From positions 1-6,424 of the forward strand of contig JANYFS010000402.1 of the NCBI GenBank assembly GCA_025359705.1: DNA of 6,424 nucleotides, read 5' to 3'. The notes under the pieces were generated by a model. The model did no database searches. It had not been told where the DNA came from and saw only the letters and a list, made by a program, of their open reading frames with translations. The translations under genes were made by a program, and so were the position numbers. Positions within the stretch are counted from its first letter, which is position 1. Every line of letters begins with the position of its first letter. Shown here piece after piece: positions 1-5,690 of the stretch. Source of the stretch: Deinococcales bacterium. Lineage in GTDB: Bacteria; Deinococcota; Deinococci; Deinococcales; Deinococcaceae.

Positions 1-2
1 AG

Positions 3-308
3 GTTTGGAAGCTTTTTCAGCAGGTTTTGCAGGATCTCACAGGTTCCCTCGAGCCATCCGAACTCGAGCGGGTCAAACGCAAACTGACTCTCAACCTGGC
101 CCTCAGCGAAGAAACCGCGTATGGCAGGCTGTTCAATTTGGGTGCAGACTTTGTGCAGCGCGGTATTCGAGTGACTTTGCAAGATCACCAAAACCGCATT
201 CGCCAAGTGACTTTGGCCCAGATTGCCGACCTCCTCGAGCGTTTCCCTTTGGTTCCTGTGGCACTTGCAAGTTTGGGGCCGCTCAAGAATTGGAATTGGA
301 AAAGTTAA
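3..308 (+). CDS. M16-family peptidase (insulinase/processing-peptidase type), C-terminal end only
   Basis: The reading frame is open from the left edge (first full codon at 3) to TAA at 306-308, giving the last ~101 residues. The gene starts outside the window, and the TTG at 27 is only an internal codon. The segment reads as the closing helical part of an M16 domain: SELERVKRKL, then an EETAYGRLFNLG helix, RGIRVTLQDHQNRIRQVTLAQIADLLERFP, and a final strand VPVALASLGPL. The order 'helix with x-R-x2-x-L-G, I-x-x-V-T-x-x-x-I, then a hydrophobic strand ending in G-P' is what I know from M16 C-terminal halves. M16 enzymes are zinc metallopeptidases, often encoded as paired catalytic and non-catalytic subunits. 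The HxxEH zinc site would lie upstream, so catalytic status cannot be judged. The stop lies 8 bases from the stop of the convergent ORF at 317. Family assignment is from memory of the fold pattern; fairly confident. Confidence 0.72.
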   Translation, partial: VWKLFQQVLQDLTGSLEPSELERVKRKLTLNLALSEETAYGRLFNLGADFVQRGIRVTLQDHQNRIRQVTLAQIADLLERFPLVPVALASLGPLKNWNWKS

Positions 309-316
309 ATCATGCC

Positions 317-670
317 TCAGATGTTCCCCAAAATATTCCCATGTGGCTCGAGCTGAAATACAAAAATGGTGCGCTCTTCTCTTACTTCTTGGGTTACTGC
401 TTTAATCTTAAAATGTCCTAAATCGAACCAAACATTGGGCTTGACCCGTTCCCACACTCGAGCGGGAATTTTGTTTTGTAGTGCCTCGAGCAGAATTAGG
501 TTTCCACCCTGTAATTCTTGGTTGCCGTTTTGTCCTTCGCCCAAGTAATGCAGAAGTGGGGTTCCCAAATGGTCTTCCCAAAAATTCTGGTAGCTCGAGA
601 GGCCGTAATCCAGCAGCAAACTGAGTTCACCATTGTGCAACCTCCGAATCCCGTGCCGCCCACCGTGCAA
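317..670 (-). CDS. Small ORF with SRA/PUA-like domain of HNH/McrA-type nucleases (Y-x-GEGQ), standalone or truncated
   Basis: The ORF has 117 codons from TTG (668-670) to TGA (317-319). It opens with HGGRHGI (2-8), then a Leu-rich strand (LSLLLDYG 16-23), SYQNFWED (26-33), the diagnostic HYLGEGQNGNQ (41-51), GGN (55-57), ALQNKIPARVWE (63-74), WFDLGHFKI (81-89) and a closing strand FVFQLEP (103-109). This order matches what I remember of the SRA/PUA-like domain in ScoMcrA-type and HNH endonucleases ('GG..GI ... Y-T-GEGQ-x-GDQ ... GN ... vF.L.P'), which bind modified DNA. No HNH or other nuclease domain follows; the stop comes right after the domain. The frame stays open upstream to about 883 with no ATG/GTG/TTG. 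The segment just before the TTG (residues PLSWLEVCA) also looks domain-like, so the true start may be further upstream, non-canonical, or lost. A GAGG lies 8 bases before the TTG, but it is part of a CTCGAG word. Both Leu-Glu pairs are CTCGAG, as in neighbouring genes. It may be a remnant; function is inferred. Confidence 0.5.
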   Translation of the reverse strand: MHGGRHGIRRLHNGELSLLLDYGLSSYQNFWEDHLGTPLLHYLGEGQNGNQELQGGNLILLEALQNKIPARVWERVKPNVWFDLGHFKIKAVTQEVREERTIFVFQLEPHGNILGNI

Positions 671-747
671 AGCACAAACCTCGAGCCAAGATAAAGGATT
701 CTGGCGCTCGAGGCAGGGAGGAAGTTTGGGGATGGGGCTGGGCTTGC

Positions 748-2655
748 TCAGGGTAGAGTCTCGTGATAGCTGACCGCCACTCGTAAACCTTGGCGGGCCA
801 GCAGCGCAAAGCCGTCGCCCACAGGGTAGGCCAAGATGTCGGGTAGCACTTCGGAGGGTTGGCCCACTACCACCACAGTCAAATCATTTTTGTAGTCGGT
901 ACGCACGGTTAAAATGCGCCCGAACATTTCTACGGTTAGCGGTTCGCCACGGTAGGCCAGCATCACCATGTCGGTTTGCTTGCTAATTACATTACTGACT
1001 TGGTTTTCGAGTTCGCCTTGCCCATGATAAATCGCTTGAAAGAAGCGCATCACATGTTTGGCCCGCTCTTTGCCTGGCTTTTCGCCCATCATGCGGGCCA
1101 CTTCGCCAAAGGAATCCTCGATCAGTTCTGCGGGCAATTGCTTGAAGCGGTTGATTAAACTTTCGGCCCCTTTGCGGGCGAAGATAAACAAAGTATCCAG
1201 GGCAACTTTGTGATATTTGGCGGCGCTGGGCGGGGCCACCGATTCCAAATCCACCCGCCCATCGCGTACCCAAGCCGCCACCCCACGGGCCAAACGCAAA
1301 TTGAAGAAATCCCCGCCAGGCTCGAGCAAAACTGCGGTAGCGCGGGCCAGTTTAAGCTGATCGACCAAGCCTTCACCGGTGCCTTCACTCACCTCGAGGT
1401 ACATATAATCGGAACTGCGAAAGGCTTTGACCTCGAACTGATCCACCGGAACCCGCAGTTGTTCTTCGCTGGGCAAGACGTATTCGGCCCCCCCCACCTC
1501 GAGGCACCAACCCCCCCCCTCTCGAGGCTGCCAGGCCACATACAGCTCGCCAATTTGCGCCCCGCCCCGCCGTACCAAATGCACCGTCAGATGGCTTTGG
1601 GCTTGGGGTTCGCCGTGAATGCGTCTGCTGGCGTGATCGGCAAACAAGACAGGCTCGTTGATGATCACACTGCCCGCAGTTCCGCCGTAGCCATCGGGCA
1701 ACATGGTTTTAAGCTGATCAAAAAAGGCGGTAAAGCTCGAGCGCAATGCGCCTTGTTCCGCCTCGAGGTCGCGTTTTTCTTGGGCTTCCATTTTGAGGGC
1801 TTGTTCGTATTGATTTTGCAAACGGGTCAATTGCTCGGATTTGGCAACATTGCCCAGTTGTTCGCGCTTGGTACTTTCGATGGTGTTGAGAATTTCCACC
1901 GCCGAAAACCCCTTAAAGCTGGAAGGCCGTCCCACAAAAGGCCGCTCGGCAATCAGCGCCGACATCCGCCGCAGGTAGGGCAGACGTTCTTGGCTGCCCA
2001 GTTCAAAATGCCCATTTTGCAAACCCAAAATGGTGTCGATCAGGTTGCGAATCAGACTCACTGCCAATTCGGGATCATCTGCCGCAAAACGCGGTTCCTC
2101 GAGGGTAGGAACGTGAATTTGGGGCCGAAAACGCATCAGGGTAGCGTCGTTTTTGCCCACATTATCTTTGGTGTAGCTCTCGAAGTTGCTCAGCAAAGCG
2201 CTAACCGCTCGCAGGCTGATCTTTCCAGGCTCTCGGCGTAACCGCTCGGCAAAAGTAGCGATTTCATCCTGCAAACTGGCCCGCCAAACCTGATCCGCCA
2301 ACTTACGCAGGTGTTGAATTTCATCATCGTTTTCGCTAGGAGCTAGGTTAGGCTGATCGGCAGTGAAGCTGCTTTCGCTTTGCTCGGGAGCGGGTACGCT
2401 CGAGCGAGGACGGCTGGATTCTAGGGGTGCGACTTCGGCTTCGCCACCTATAGCTGTGACCCCTGCGGCCCGCAAACTCTTAAACAGCCGATCCATCCGC
2501 CGAAACCGCCGAATATTGATCCCCTCGAGCGGTGCCGACAACAAGCCATCGCGCAACATCAAAATGCTTCGCATTCCCCCTTTGGGAGCGCGTCCTTCTT
2601 GAAGATCGAGTACCTTGTACTCGTAAAGTTCAATCAAATTCAGCCATTGTTCCAT
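748..2655 (-). CDS. Unrecognised 635-residue protein with central coiled coil
   Basis: ATG at 2653-2655 is preceded by AAGGAGG (2666-2672, minus strand) at a spacing of 10 bases, which fixes the start; TGA is at 748-750. I do not recognise the family. Visible layout: a compact basic N-terminal region (1-70, with INIRRFRRMDRLFKSLRAAG around 46-65); a Ser/Pro/Glu-rich probable linker (72-112); a helical region (113-250); a heptad-like charged coiled coil (about 255-318, STKREQLG...EKRDLEAEQ); a mostly beta-rich part (about 328-475, with HLTVHLVRRGG, GELYVAW and GGWCLEVGG); then a helical stretch (480-560) and a final beta-rich end (565-630, LTVVVVGQ, DGFALLARQGLRVAVSY). There is no signal peptide, membrane helix or obvious catalytic motif such as Walker A, so it is probably cytoplasmic and possibly a scaffold or oligomer. 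It is divergent from thrS, and the SRA-like ORF lies 77 bases downstream on the same strand. Only 6 of its 9 Leu-Glu pairs are CTCGAG. Very likely a real gene; function unknown. Confidence 0.88.
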   Translation of the reverse strand: MEQWLNLIELYEYKVLDLQEGRAPKGGMRSILMLRDGLLSAPLEGINIRRFRRMDRLFKSLRAAGVTAIGGEAEVAPLESSRPRSSVPAPEQSESSFTADQPNLAPSENDDEIQHLRKLADQVWRASLQDEIATFAERLRREPGKISLRAVSALLSNFESYTKDNVGKNDATLMRFRPQIHVPTLEEPRFAADDPELAVSLIRNLIDTILGLQNGHFELGSQERLPYLRRMSALIAERPFVGRPSSFKGFSAVEILNTIESTKREQLGNVAKSEQLTRLQNQYEQALKMEAQEKRDLEAEQGALRSSFTAFFDQLKTMLPDGYGGTAGSVIINEPVLFADHASRRIHGEPQAQSHLTVHLVRRGGAQIGELYVAWQPREGGGWCLEVGGAEYVLPSEEQLRVPVDQFEVKAFRSSDYMYLEVSEGTGEGLVDQLKLARATAVLLEPGGDFFNLRLARGVAAWVRDGRVDLESVAPPSAAKYHKVALDTLFIFARKGAESLINRFKQLPAELIEDSFGEVARMMGEKPGKERAKHVMRFFQAIYHGQGELENQVSNVISKQTDMVMLAYRGEPLTVEMFGRILTVRTDYKNDLTVVVVGQPSEVLPDILAYPVGDGFALLARQGLRVAVSYHETLP

Positions 2656-2665
2656 CTGGGTTTAC

Positions 2666-2672
2666 CCTCCTT
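2666..2672 (-). promoter_or_regulatory. Ribosome binding site of the 635-residue protein gene
   Basis: The minus strand reads AAGGAGG, a near-complete anti-SD match, 10 bases before the ATG at 2653-2655. It settles both the start and the strand, against a 343-codon antisense frame that has no such site. Confidence 0.85.
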
Positions 2673-2737
2673 GCGCTCGAGTGATGCAGCACTTTTGGTT
2701 TCTATTTGGATGTTAGAGATTCCCCTCGAGACAGATC

Positions 2738-2760
2738 ATTTTGCAGGTTTATTTTGCAGG
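2738..2760. repeat. Direct repeat ATTTTGCAGG, period 13
   Basis: ATTTTGCAGG occurs at 2738-2747 and again at 2751-2760, separated by three bases. Two identical 10-mers just over one helical turn apart, upstream of a divergent gene pair, could be a protein-binding site. No supporting evidence beyond the repeat itself. Confidence 0.45.
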
Positions 2761-2791
2761 CTCTAGTGTTTGTTTTAACCAGTATATCGCA

Positions 2792-2860
2792 CCCATCCTG
2801 CCCATCTTGCTGTGATCTTGCCCAGCATCCTCATGTTCCCAGCATCCCCATGTTGCATCC
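2792..2860. repeat. Short tandem repeat tract, including two 17-bp units
   Basis: CCCAGCATCCTCATGTT (2821-2837) is followed directly by CCCAGCATCCCCATGTT (2838-2854): a 17-bp unit twice with one mismatch, then a partial GCATCCC. Just before it are related words, CCCATCCTG and CCCATCTTG (2792-2809). The top strand is pyrimidine-biased and the bottom strand reads as GATGCTGGG-type words. It looks like slippage-prone intergenic repeat DNA; a regulatory role in the thrS leader is possible but not shown. Confidence 0.7.
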
Positions 2861-3108
2861 CTTAAGCGATCATGCTAGTTTGGCACTATGTTGTATCACT
2901 GCTTGGATCATCTACAAAACCTGCAGCCCCGCCATGTCGGTGCGCCGATCCATCTGATACAAACTCGAGCCGTCCGAACTCCATAATCTATGGTTCACCC
3001 TGCCACACACCTTCGAGCTAGCCATACGCCAGCCGCTCGAGGTGAATTCGTTCATGCTGTTCGTTGCTGGTTTTAGATCACCCTCAAACAAAAAGGTAAA
3101 CCATAAAA

Positions 3109-5055
3109 ATGCATATCCAACTCCCAGACGGCAAACAGCTCGAGTTCGACCACGCCCCAAATGGCCTGCAAGTCGCGGCCCAAATCAGCGAACGTTTGGC
3201 CCAAGATGCAGTCGCCATTAAAGTGGGAGAAGTCTTGCATGATGTGCTAACCCCCTTGCCAGATGGCGCGGTAGTCTCTTTGATGACCAAAAAACAGCTC
3301 GAGGAACTGCCTCAGTTTTTCCGCCACACCCTGGCCCATGTGATGTCGCAGGCGGTACTCGAGTTGTATCTTGCCAAAGGCTTCGCCGCCCACCAAATCA
3401 AGCGCGGGGTCGGCCCCGCCATCGAAAACGGTTTTTACCAAGATTTCGATTTGCCCGAGCCGATCCGCGCCGAAGATTTGCCCGAACTCGAGAAGCGAAT
3501 GGGGGAGATTATCACCCGCAATCTGCCCCTGGTTCGTAGCGAGGTTTCTAAGGCGGTGGCCCTCGAGCAGTTTGCCTATGATCCCTACAAAGTCGAGTTG
3601 ATCTCGGGTTTGCCCGACCTCGAGGCGATTACCTTTTACCAACAAGGCGACTATATCGATCTGTGCCGTGGCCCGCACATCCCCCGCACGGGTTTGCTGC
3701 CCCGCCATTTCAAACTGATGACCGTTTCGGGAGCCTACTGGCGCGGCTCCGAGAAAAACCCCATGCTCCAGCGAATTTATGGGGTTTCATTTGCCAGCAA
3801 AGCCGAACTCGAGGGCTACCTTAATTTGCTCGAGGAGGCCAAAAAGCGGGATCATAGGCGCATTGGTAAAGATCTCGAGCTGTTCTTTACCTCAGAGGCC
3901 ATTGGCCCAGGTTTGCCGCTGTGGTTGCCTGGTGGAGCCACCATTCGCCGTGAACTCGAGCGGTTTATTGTGGATCTCGAGCTGGCACAAGGTTACGATC
4001 ATGTCTATACCCCACAACTCGCCAAAACTGAGCTGTACAAAACATCAGGACACTGGGAGCATTACCAAGAAGACATGTTCCCGATCATGAAGCTGGATCT
4101 CGAGGAATTGGTGCTGCGCCCGATGAATTGCCCACACCATATTCAGATCTACAAGCACAAACAGCATTCGTACCGCGATTTACCGATCAAAATTGCCGAA
4201 CTGGGAACCATGTACCGTTACGAGCAATCGGGCGAGTTAAGCGGTTTGTCTCGAGTGCGGGCCATGACCCTCAACGATGCCCATATTTTTGTGCGCCCCG
4301 ATCAAATTCAGGCCGAATTCAAGAAAGTTATTCGCATGGTGCAGGAGGTTTACGGCATTCTGGGCTTTGCTGAGTACAAGTGGCGGCTAAGTTTGCGTGA
4401 TCCTGCCAATACTGAGAAGTACGTTCAAGACGACGACTTATGGACGAACGCCGAGAATTTATTGCGTGAGGTTCTGAACGACCTCGATCTGGACTATTTC
4501 GAGTCGGTGGGCGATGCGGGTTTTTATGGCCCCAAAGTGGATGTACAGGTCAAAAGCGCACTGGGCAAAGACGAAACCATCAGCACCATCCAGCTCGACT
4601 TTTTATTGCCGCGCCGCTTTGAACTCGAGTATGTCAATGAGGAATCGGGGCGCAGCCGCCCGATCATGATTCACCGAGGCATCATCAGCACGATGGAGCG
4701 CATGACTGCCTTTTTGATCGAAAACACCGCAGGCGATTTCCCGTTCTGGCTGGCCCCCGAACAAATTGTGGTCATTCCTATCGCAGACCGCCACCTCGAG
4801 TACGCCCAGCAGGTTGCCGATACCCTGCGGGCCAAAACCCTTCGCGCTCGAGCCGACGACGGCGGCGAGCGGATGCAAGCCAAAATCCGCACCGCCGAAC
4901 TGCACAAAATCCCTTTTATTTTGGTGGTAGGCGACCAAGAAGCCGAAAGCCAAACCCTAGCCGTGCGCGAGCGGCACAAAGGGGAACGCAAAGCCGTACC
5001 CCTGCTCGAGCTAGCCAGCGAACTCGAGGTTAAATACCGCTCGAGGGCCAAGTAA
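3109..5055 (+). CDS. thrS: Threonyl-tRNA synthetase, full length
   Basis: This cytoplasmic class II synthetase attaches threonine to tRNA-Thr using ATP and edits mischarged Ser-tRNA-Thr. It has 648 residues, normal for bacterial ThrRS. Order: TGS domain (1-60); editing domain with H73-x3-H77 and the C186-RGP-H190 signature; catalytic core (about 240-545) with motif 1 near LPGGATIRRELERF (273-286), GHWEHY (314-319), motif 2 around MYRYEQSGELSGLSRVR (368-384) and motif 3 HRGIISTMERM (522-532). The zinc ligands expected from E. coli ThrRS are present as C341 (MNCPHH), H392 (NDAH) and H522 (MIHR). The anticodon-binding domain is about 550-640 (with VVIPIADRH and VGDQEAE). ATG at 3109 follows a modest AAAAGG (3091-3096) at a spacing of 12 bases, and the TGS domain begins right at it. 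No key residue is missing. Every one of its 16 Leu-Glu pairs is coded CTC GAG. It appears monocistronic; the first strong terminator downstream is at 5566. Confidence 0.98.
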   Translation: MHIQLPDGKQLEFDHAPNGLQVAAQISERLAQDAVAIKVGEVLHDVLTPLPDGAVVSLMTKKQLEELPQFFRHTLAHVMSQAVLELYLAKGFAAHQIKRGVGPAIENGFYQDFDLPEPIRAEDLPELEKRMGEIITRNLPLVRSEVSKAVALEQFAYDPYKVELISGLPDLEAITFYQQGDYIDLCRGPHIPRTGLLPRHFKLMTVSGAYWRGSEKNPMLQRIYGVSFASKAELEGYLNLLEEAKKRDHRRIGKDLELFFTSEAIGPGLPLWLPGGATIRRELERFIVDLELAQGYDHVYTPQLAKTELYKTSGHWEHYQEDMFPIMKLDLEELVLRPMNCPHHIQIYKHKQHSYRDLPIKIAELGTMYRYEQSGELSGLSRVRAMTLNDAHIFVRPDQIQAEFKKVIRMVQEVYGILGFAEYKWRLSLRDPANTEKYVQDDDLWTNAENLLREVLNDLDLDYFESVGDAGFYGPKVDVQVKSALGKDETISTIQLDFLLPRRFELEYVNEESGRSRPIMIHRGIISTMERMTAFLIENTAGDFPFWLAPEQIVVIPIADRHLEYAQQVADTLRAKTLRARADDGGERMQAKIRTAELHKIPFILVVGDQEAESQTLAVRERHKGERKAVPLLELASELEVKYRSRAK

Positions 5056-5089
5056 GATCTGCTCTCAAAACCCAATTTAAAACTTAAAA

Positions 5090-5125
5090 CCTGACTCGAG
5101 ACCTGATTCAAAACCTAACTTAAGG
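5090..5125. repeat. Degenerate 12-bp tandem repeat, three units
   Basis: The three units are CCTGACTCGAGA (5090-5101), CCTGATTCAAAA (5102-5113) and CCTAACTTAAGG (5114-5125). They share CCTRAYTYRARR. The first contains the CTCGAG word where the others have TTCAAA or CTTAAG. The alignment is mine and degenerate, so the repeat is tentative. Confidence 0.5.
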
Positions 5126-5235
5126 TGCAAGACCGATTTGGAAAAATTTGAAAGATTTGAAACACTTTTTGAACTTTTGAAAGTAAGAAGCGCTTTGCTT
5201 AGAAAATGAATATAATTCGGCATATCGTATAAAAG

Positions 5236-5270
5236 GCTGAATGTGATTTGGCAAATGAACCACATTCGGC
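5236..5270. repeat. Inverted repeat / stem-loop after thrS
   Basis: GCTGAATGTG (5236-5245) pairs with CACATTCGGC (5261-5270) over 10 positions with one wobble. An inner ATTT-GGC-AAAT stem (5246-5256) stacks below it, leaving a GAAC bulge. No T-tract follows on the plus strand, so it is not a simple terminator. It could be an RNA structure in the thrS 3' region or a protein site; CTCGAG (5270-5275) overlaps its right edge. Confidence 0.5.
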
Positions 5271-5369
5271 TCGAGTCGAAATACAACCTTTAGGAAAATT
5301 AAAGCTTTGGAACGAATAAATTTGTATTCCCTAAGATAAATATGAAGTGATGTGATAAAAGCTATAAGG

Positions 5370-5398
5370 TTGTGCAATAGGCTTTCATTTGCTACCAT
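5370..5398 (+). promoter_or_regulatory. Candidate promoter TTGTGC-N17-TACCAT
   Basis: TTGTGC (5370-5375) and TACCAT (5393-5398) are separated by exactly 17 bases. TACCAT fits the TANNNT -10 pattern reported for leaderless genes of Deinococcota. Its geometry puts the transcript start at about 5405, which is the A of an ATG. The boxes are degenerate; the support comes from the coincidence of spacing, ATG and the downstream terminator. Confidence 0.4.
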
Positions 5399-5404
5399 GA
5401 TCCC

Positions 5405-5557
5405 ATGCAGATCGACTCAAATCTAAATTCCATCCCAAATTTCATGCGGTGTGGTTCCTTGTGTGACTTGCATTGCGAATTACGGTGTGAACTACGGTGT
5501 GAATGGCGGGTGGGTGGGTGTTGTGAAGGGTCAGCAAAAAATTTAGGTCAAACTTAA
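5405..5557 (+). CDS. Possible leaderless 50-residue Cys-rich peptide (hypothetical)
   Basis: ATG at 5405 runs to TAA at 5555-5557, with an in-frame alternative ATG at 5444 (37 residues). There is no Shine-Dalgarno site, but a promoter-like pair places the transcript start on the first ATG, and a strong intrinsic terminator begins 8 bases after the stop. The peptide has seven cysteines: C16, C20, C24, C28 and C32 at a strict four-residue spacing (CDLHCELRCELRC), then C39-C40. Residues 25-32 (ELRCELRC) come from a 12-bp tandem duplication (5481-5504). Five cysteines on one helical face, with acidic and basic residues between them, could bind metal or form disulfides. I recognise no family. The alternative is a small RNA of about 185 bases with fortuitous coding potential, or a carD leader. 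Conservation of the cysteine spacing in relatives would decide. Low to moderate confidence that it is translated. Confidence 0.3.
   Translation: MQIDSNLNSIPNFMRCGSLCDLHCELRCELRCEWRVGGCCEGSAKNLGQT
5481..5504. repeat. 12-bp tandem duplication TACGGTGTGAAY
   Basis: TACGGTGTGAAC (5481-5492) is followed by TACGGTGTGAAT (5493-5504). The unit length is a multiple of three and yields repeated Leu-Arg-Cys-Glu in the frame of the small Cys-rich ORF. Confidence 0.75.
5508..5530 (+). other. G-quadruplex-like motif on plus strand
   Basis: Four GGG tracts at 5508-5510, 5512-5514, 5516-5518 and 5528-5530 are separated by loops of 1, 1 and 9 bases. The last loop is longer than the canonical limit of 7, so this is a relaxed motif. 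It lies 36 bases before the terminator stem, within the possible Cys-rich ORF, where it would be in the RNA. Confidence 0.45.
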
Positions 5558-5565
5558 GCAACCGT

Positions 5566-5591
5566 AACGGCCCCTTTGTGGGCCGTTTTTT
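5566..5591 (+). terminator. Intrinsic terminator upstream of carD
   Basis: AACGGCCC (5566-5573) pairs perfectly with GGGCCGTT (5580-5587), an 8-bp stem with loop CTTTGT, followed by a T-run to 5591. It ends whatever is transcribed between thrS and carD (thrS read-through or the short Cys-rich unit). Any longer N-terminal frame for CarD would have to be translated through it, which argues for the GTG start at 5705. Confidence 0.85.
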
Positions 5592-5664
5592 GTGGCTTTA
5601 TTGTCCTTATGGATTGTTTTCTACAGCGTCAAAATAGTGTTAAAACAGCGCGAAATCAAGACCC

Positions 5665-5687
5665 GTCGCCGACCAAAAGTCGGAGAC
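5665..5687 (+). promoter_or_regulatory. carD leader hairpin adjacent to the ribosome binding site
   Basis: GTC-G-CCGAC (5665-5673) pairs with GTCGG-A-GAC (5679-5687) around a CAAAA loop: 5 bp, one G-A mismatch, then 3 bp. It ends one base before TAAAGGAG (5689-5696). No T-tract follows, so it is not a terminator. It may set ribosome access, transcript stability, or nothing. Confidence 0.45.
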
Positions 5688-5690
5688 CTA

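Larger units (their letters stand above)
2656..3108. other. 453-base divergent intergenic region between the 635-residue gene and thrS
   Basis: This region should hold promoters for both flanking genes. I see no tRNA, no T-box motif (TGGNACCGCG) that would mark a classic synthetase leader, and no convincing ORF. Plus-strand promoter candidates are all weak: TTGCAG-17-TAGTGT (2741-2769), TTGCAT-17-TAGTTT (2853-2881) and TTGTAT-16-TACAAA (2891-2918). On the minus strand TATACT (2781-2786) and TAACAT (2710-2715) could be -10 boxes but lack good -35 partners. The thrS leader would be about 180-330 bases, which leaves room for regulation. The region contains a direct repeat ATTTTGCAGG (2738-2747 and 2751-2760), a 17-bp tandem repeat, and four CTCGAG words (2676, 2725, 2964, 3036). 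Confidence 0.6.
5056..5404. other. AT-rich, repeat-bearing intergenic stretch after thrS
   Basis: Base composition drops sharply to AT-rich after the thrS stop. It contains a degenerate 12-bp tandem set (5090-5125), a run of GATTTGAAA-like words (5134-5182), and a hairpin (5236-5270). Minus-strand frames of 69 and 92 codons exist here, but their Phe/Ser/Lys-rich products only reflect the AT-rich sequence. No thrS terminator with a T-tract is evident immediately after the stop. I see no tRNA. Confidence 0.6.

Noticed and set aside
5..421. 138-codon plus-strand frame overlapping the M16 end
   Set aside because: Arg/Ser/Pro-rich product with no family features; the overlapping frame at 3-308 reads as an M16 C-terminus.
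1210..2241. 343-codon plus-strand frame antisense to the 635-residue gene
   Set aside because: No ribosome binding site, and a His/Gln/Pro/Phe-rich composition typical of a mirror frame. The minus-strand gene has AAGGAGG and an ATG. CTCGAG has no stop in any frame and keeps antisense frames open.
2821..2854. CRISPR array
   Set aside because: The two 17-mers are directly adjacent with no spacers, and are too short and too few.
2890..3108. T-box riboswitch in front of thrS
   Set aside because: No TGGNACCGCG-type T-box sequence, no specifier stem visible, and no terminator before the start codon.
3247..3708. 153-codon minus-strand frame inside thrS, and similar frames at 4603-5111
   Set aside because: Mirror frames of a securely identified gene.
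5120..5398. 92-codon minus-strand frame (and the 69-codon frame at 5077-5286)
   Set aside because: Phe/Ser/Lys-rich low-complexity products from AT-rich repeats, with no ribosome binding site.
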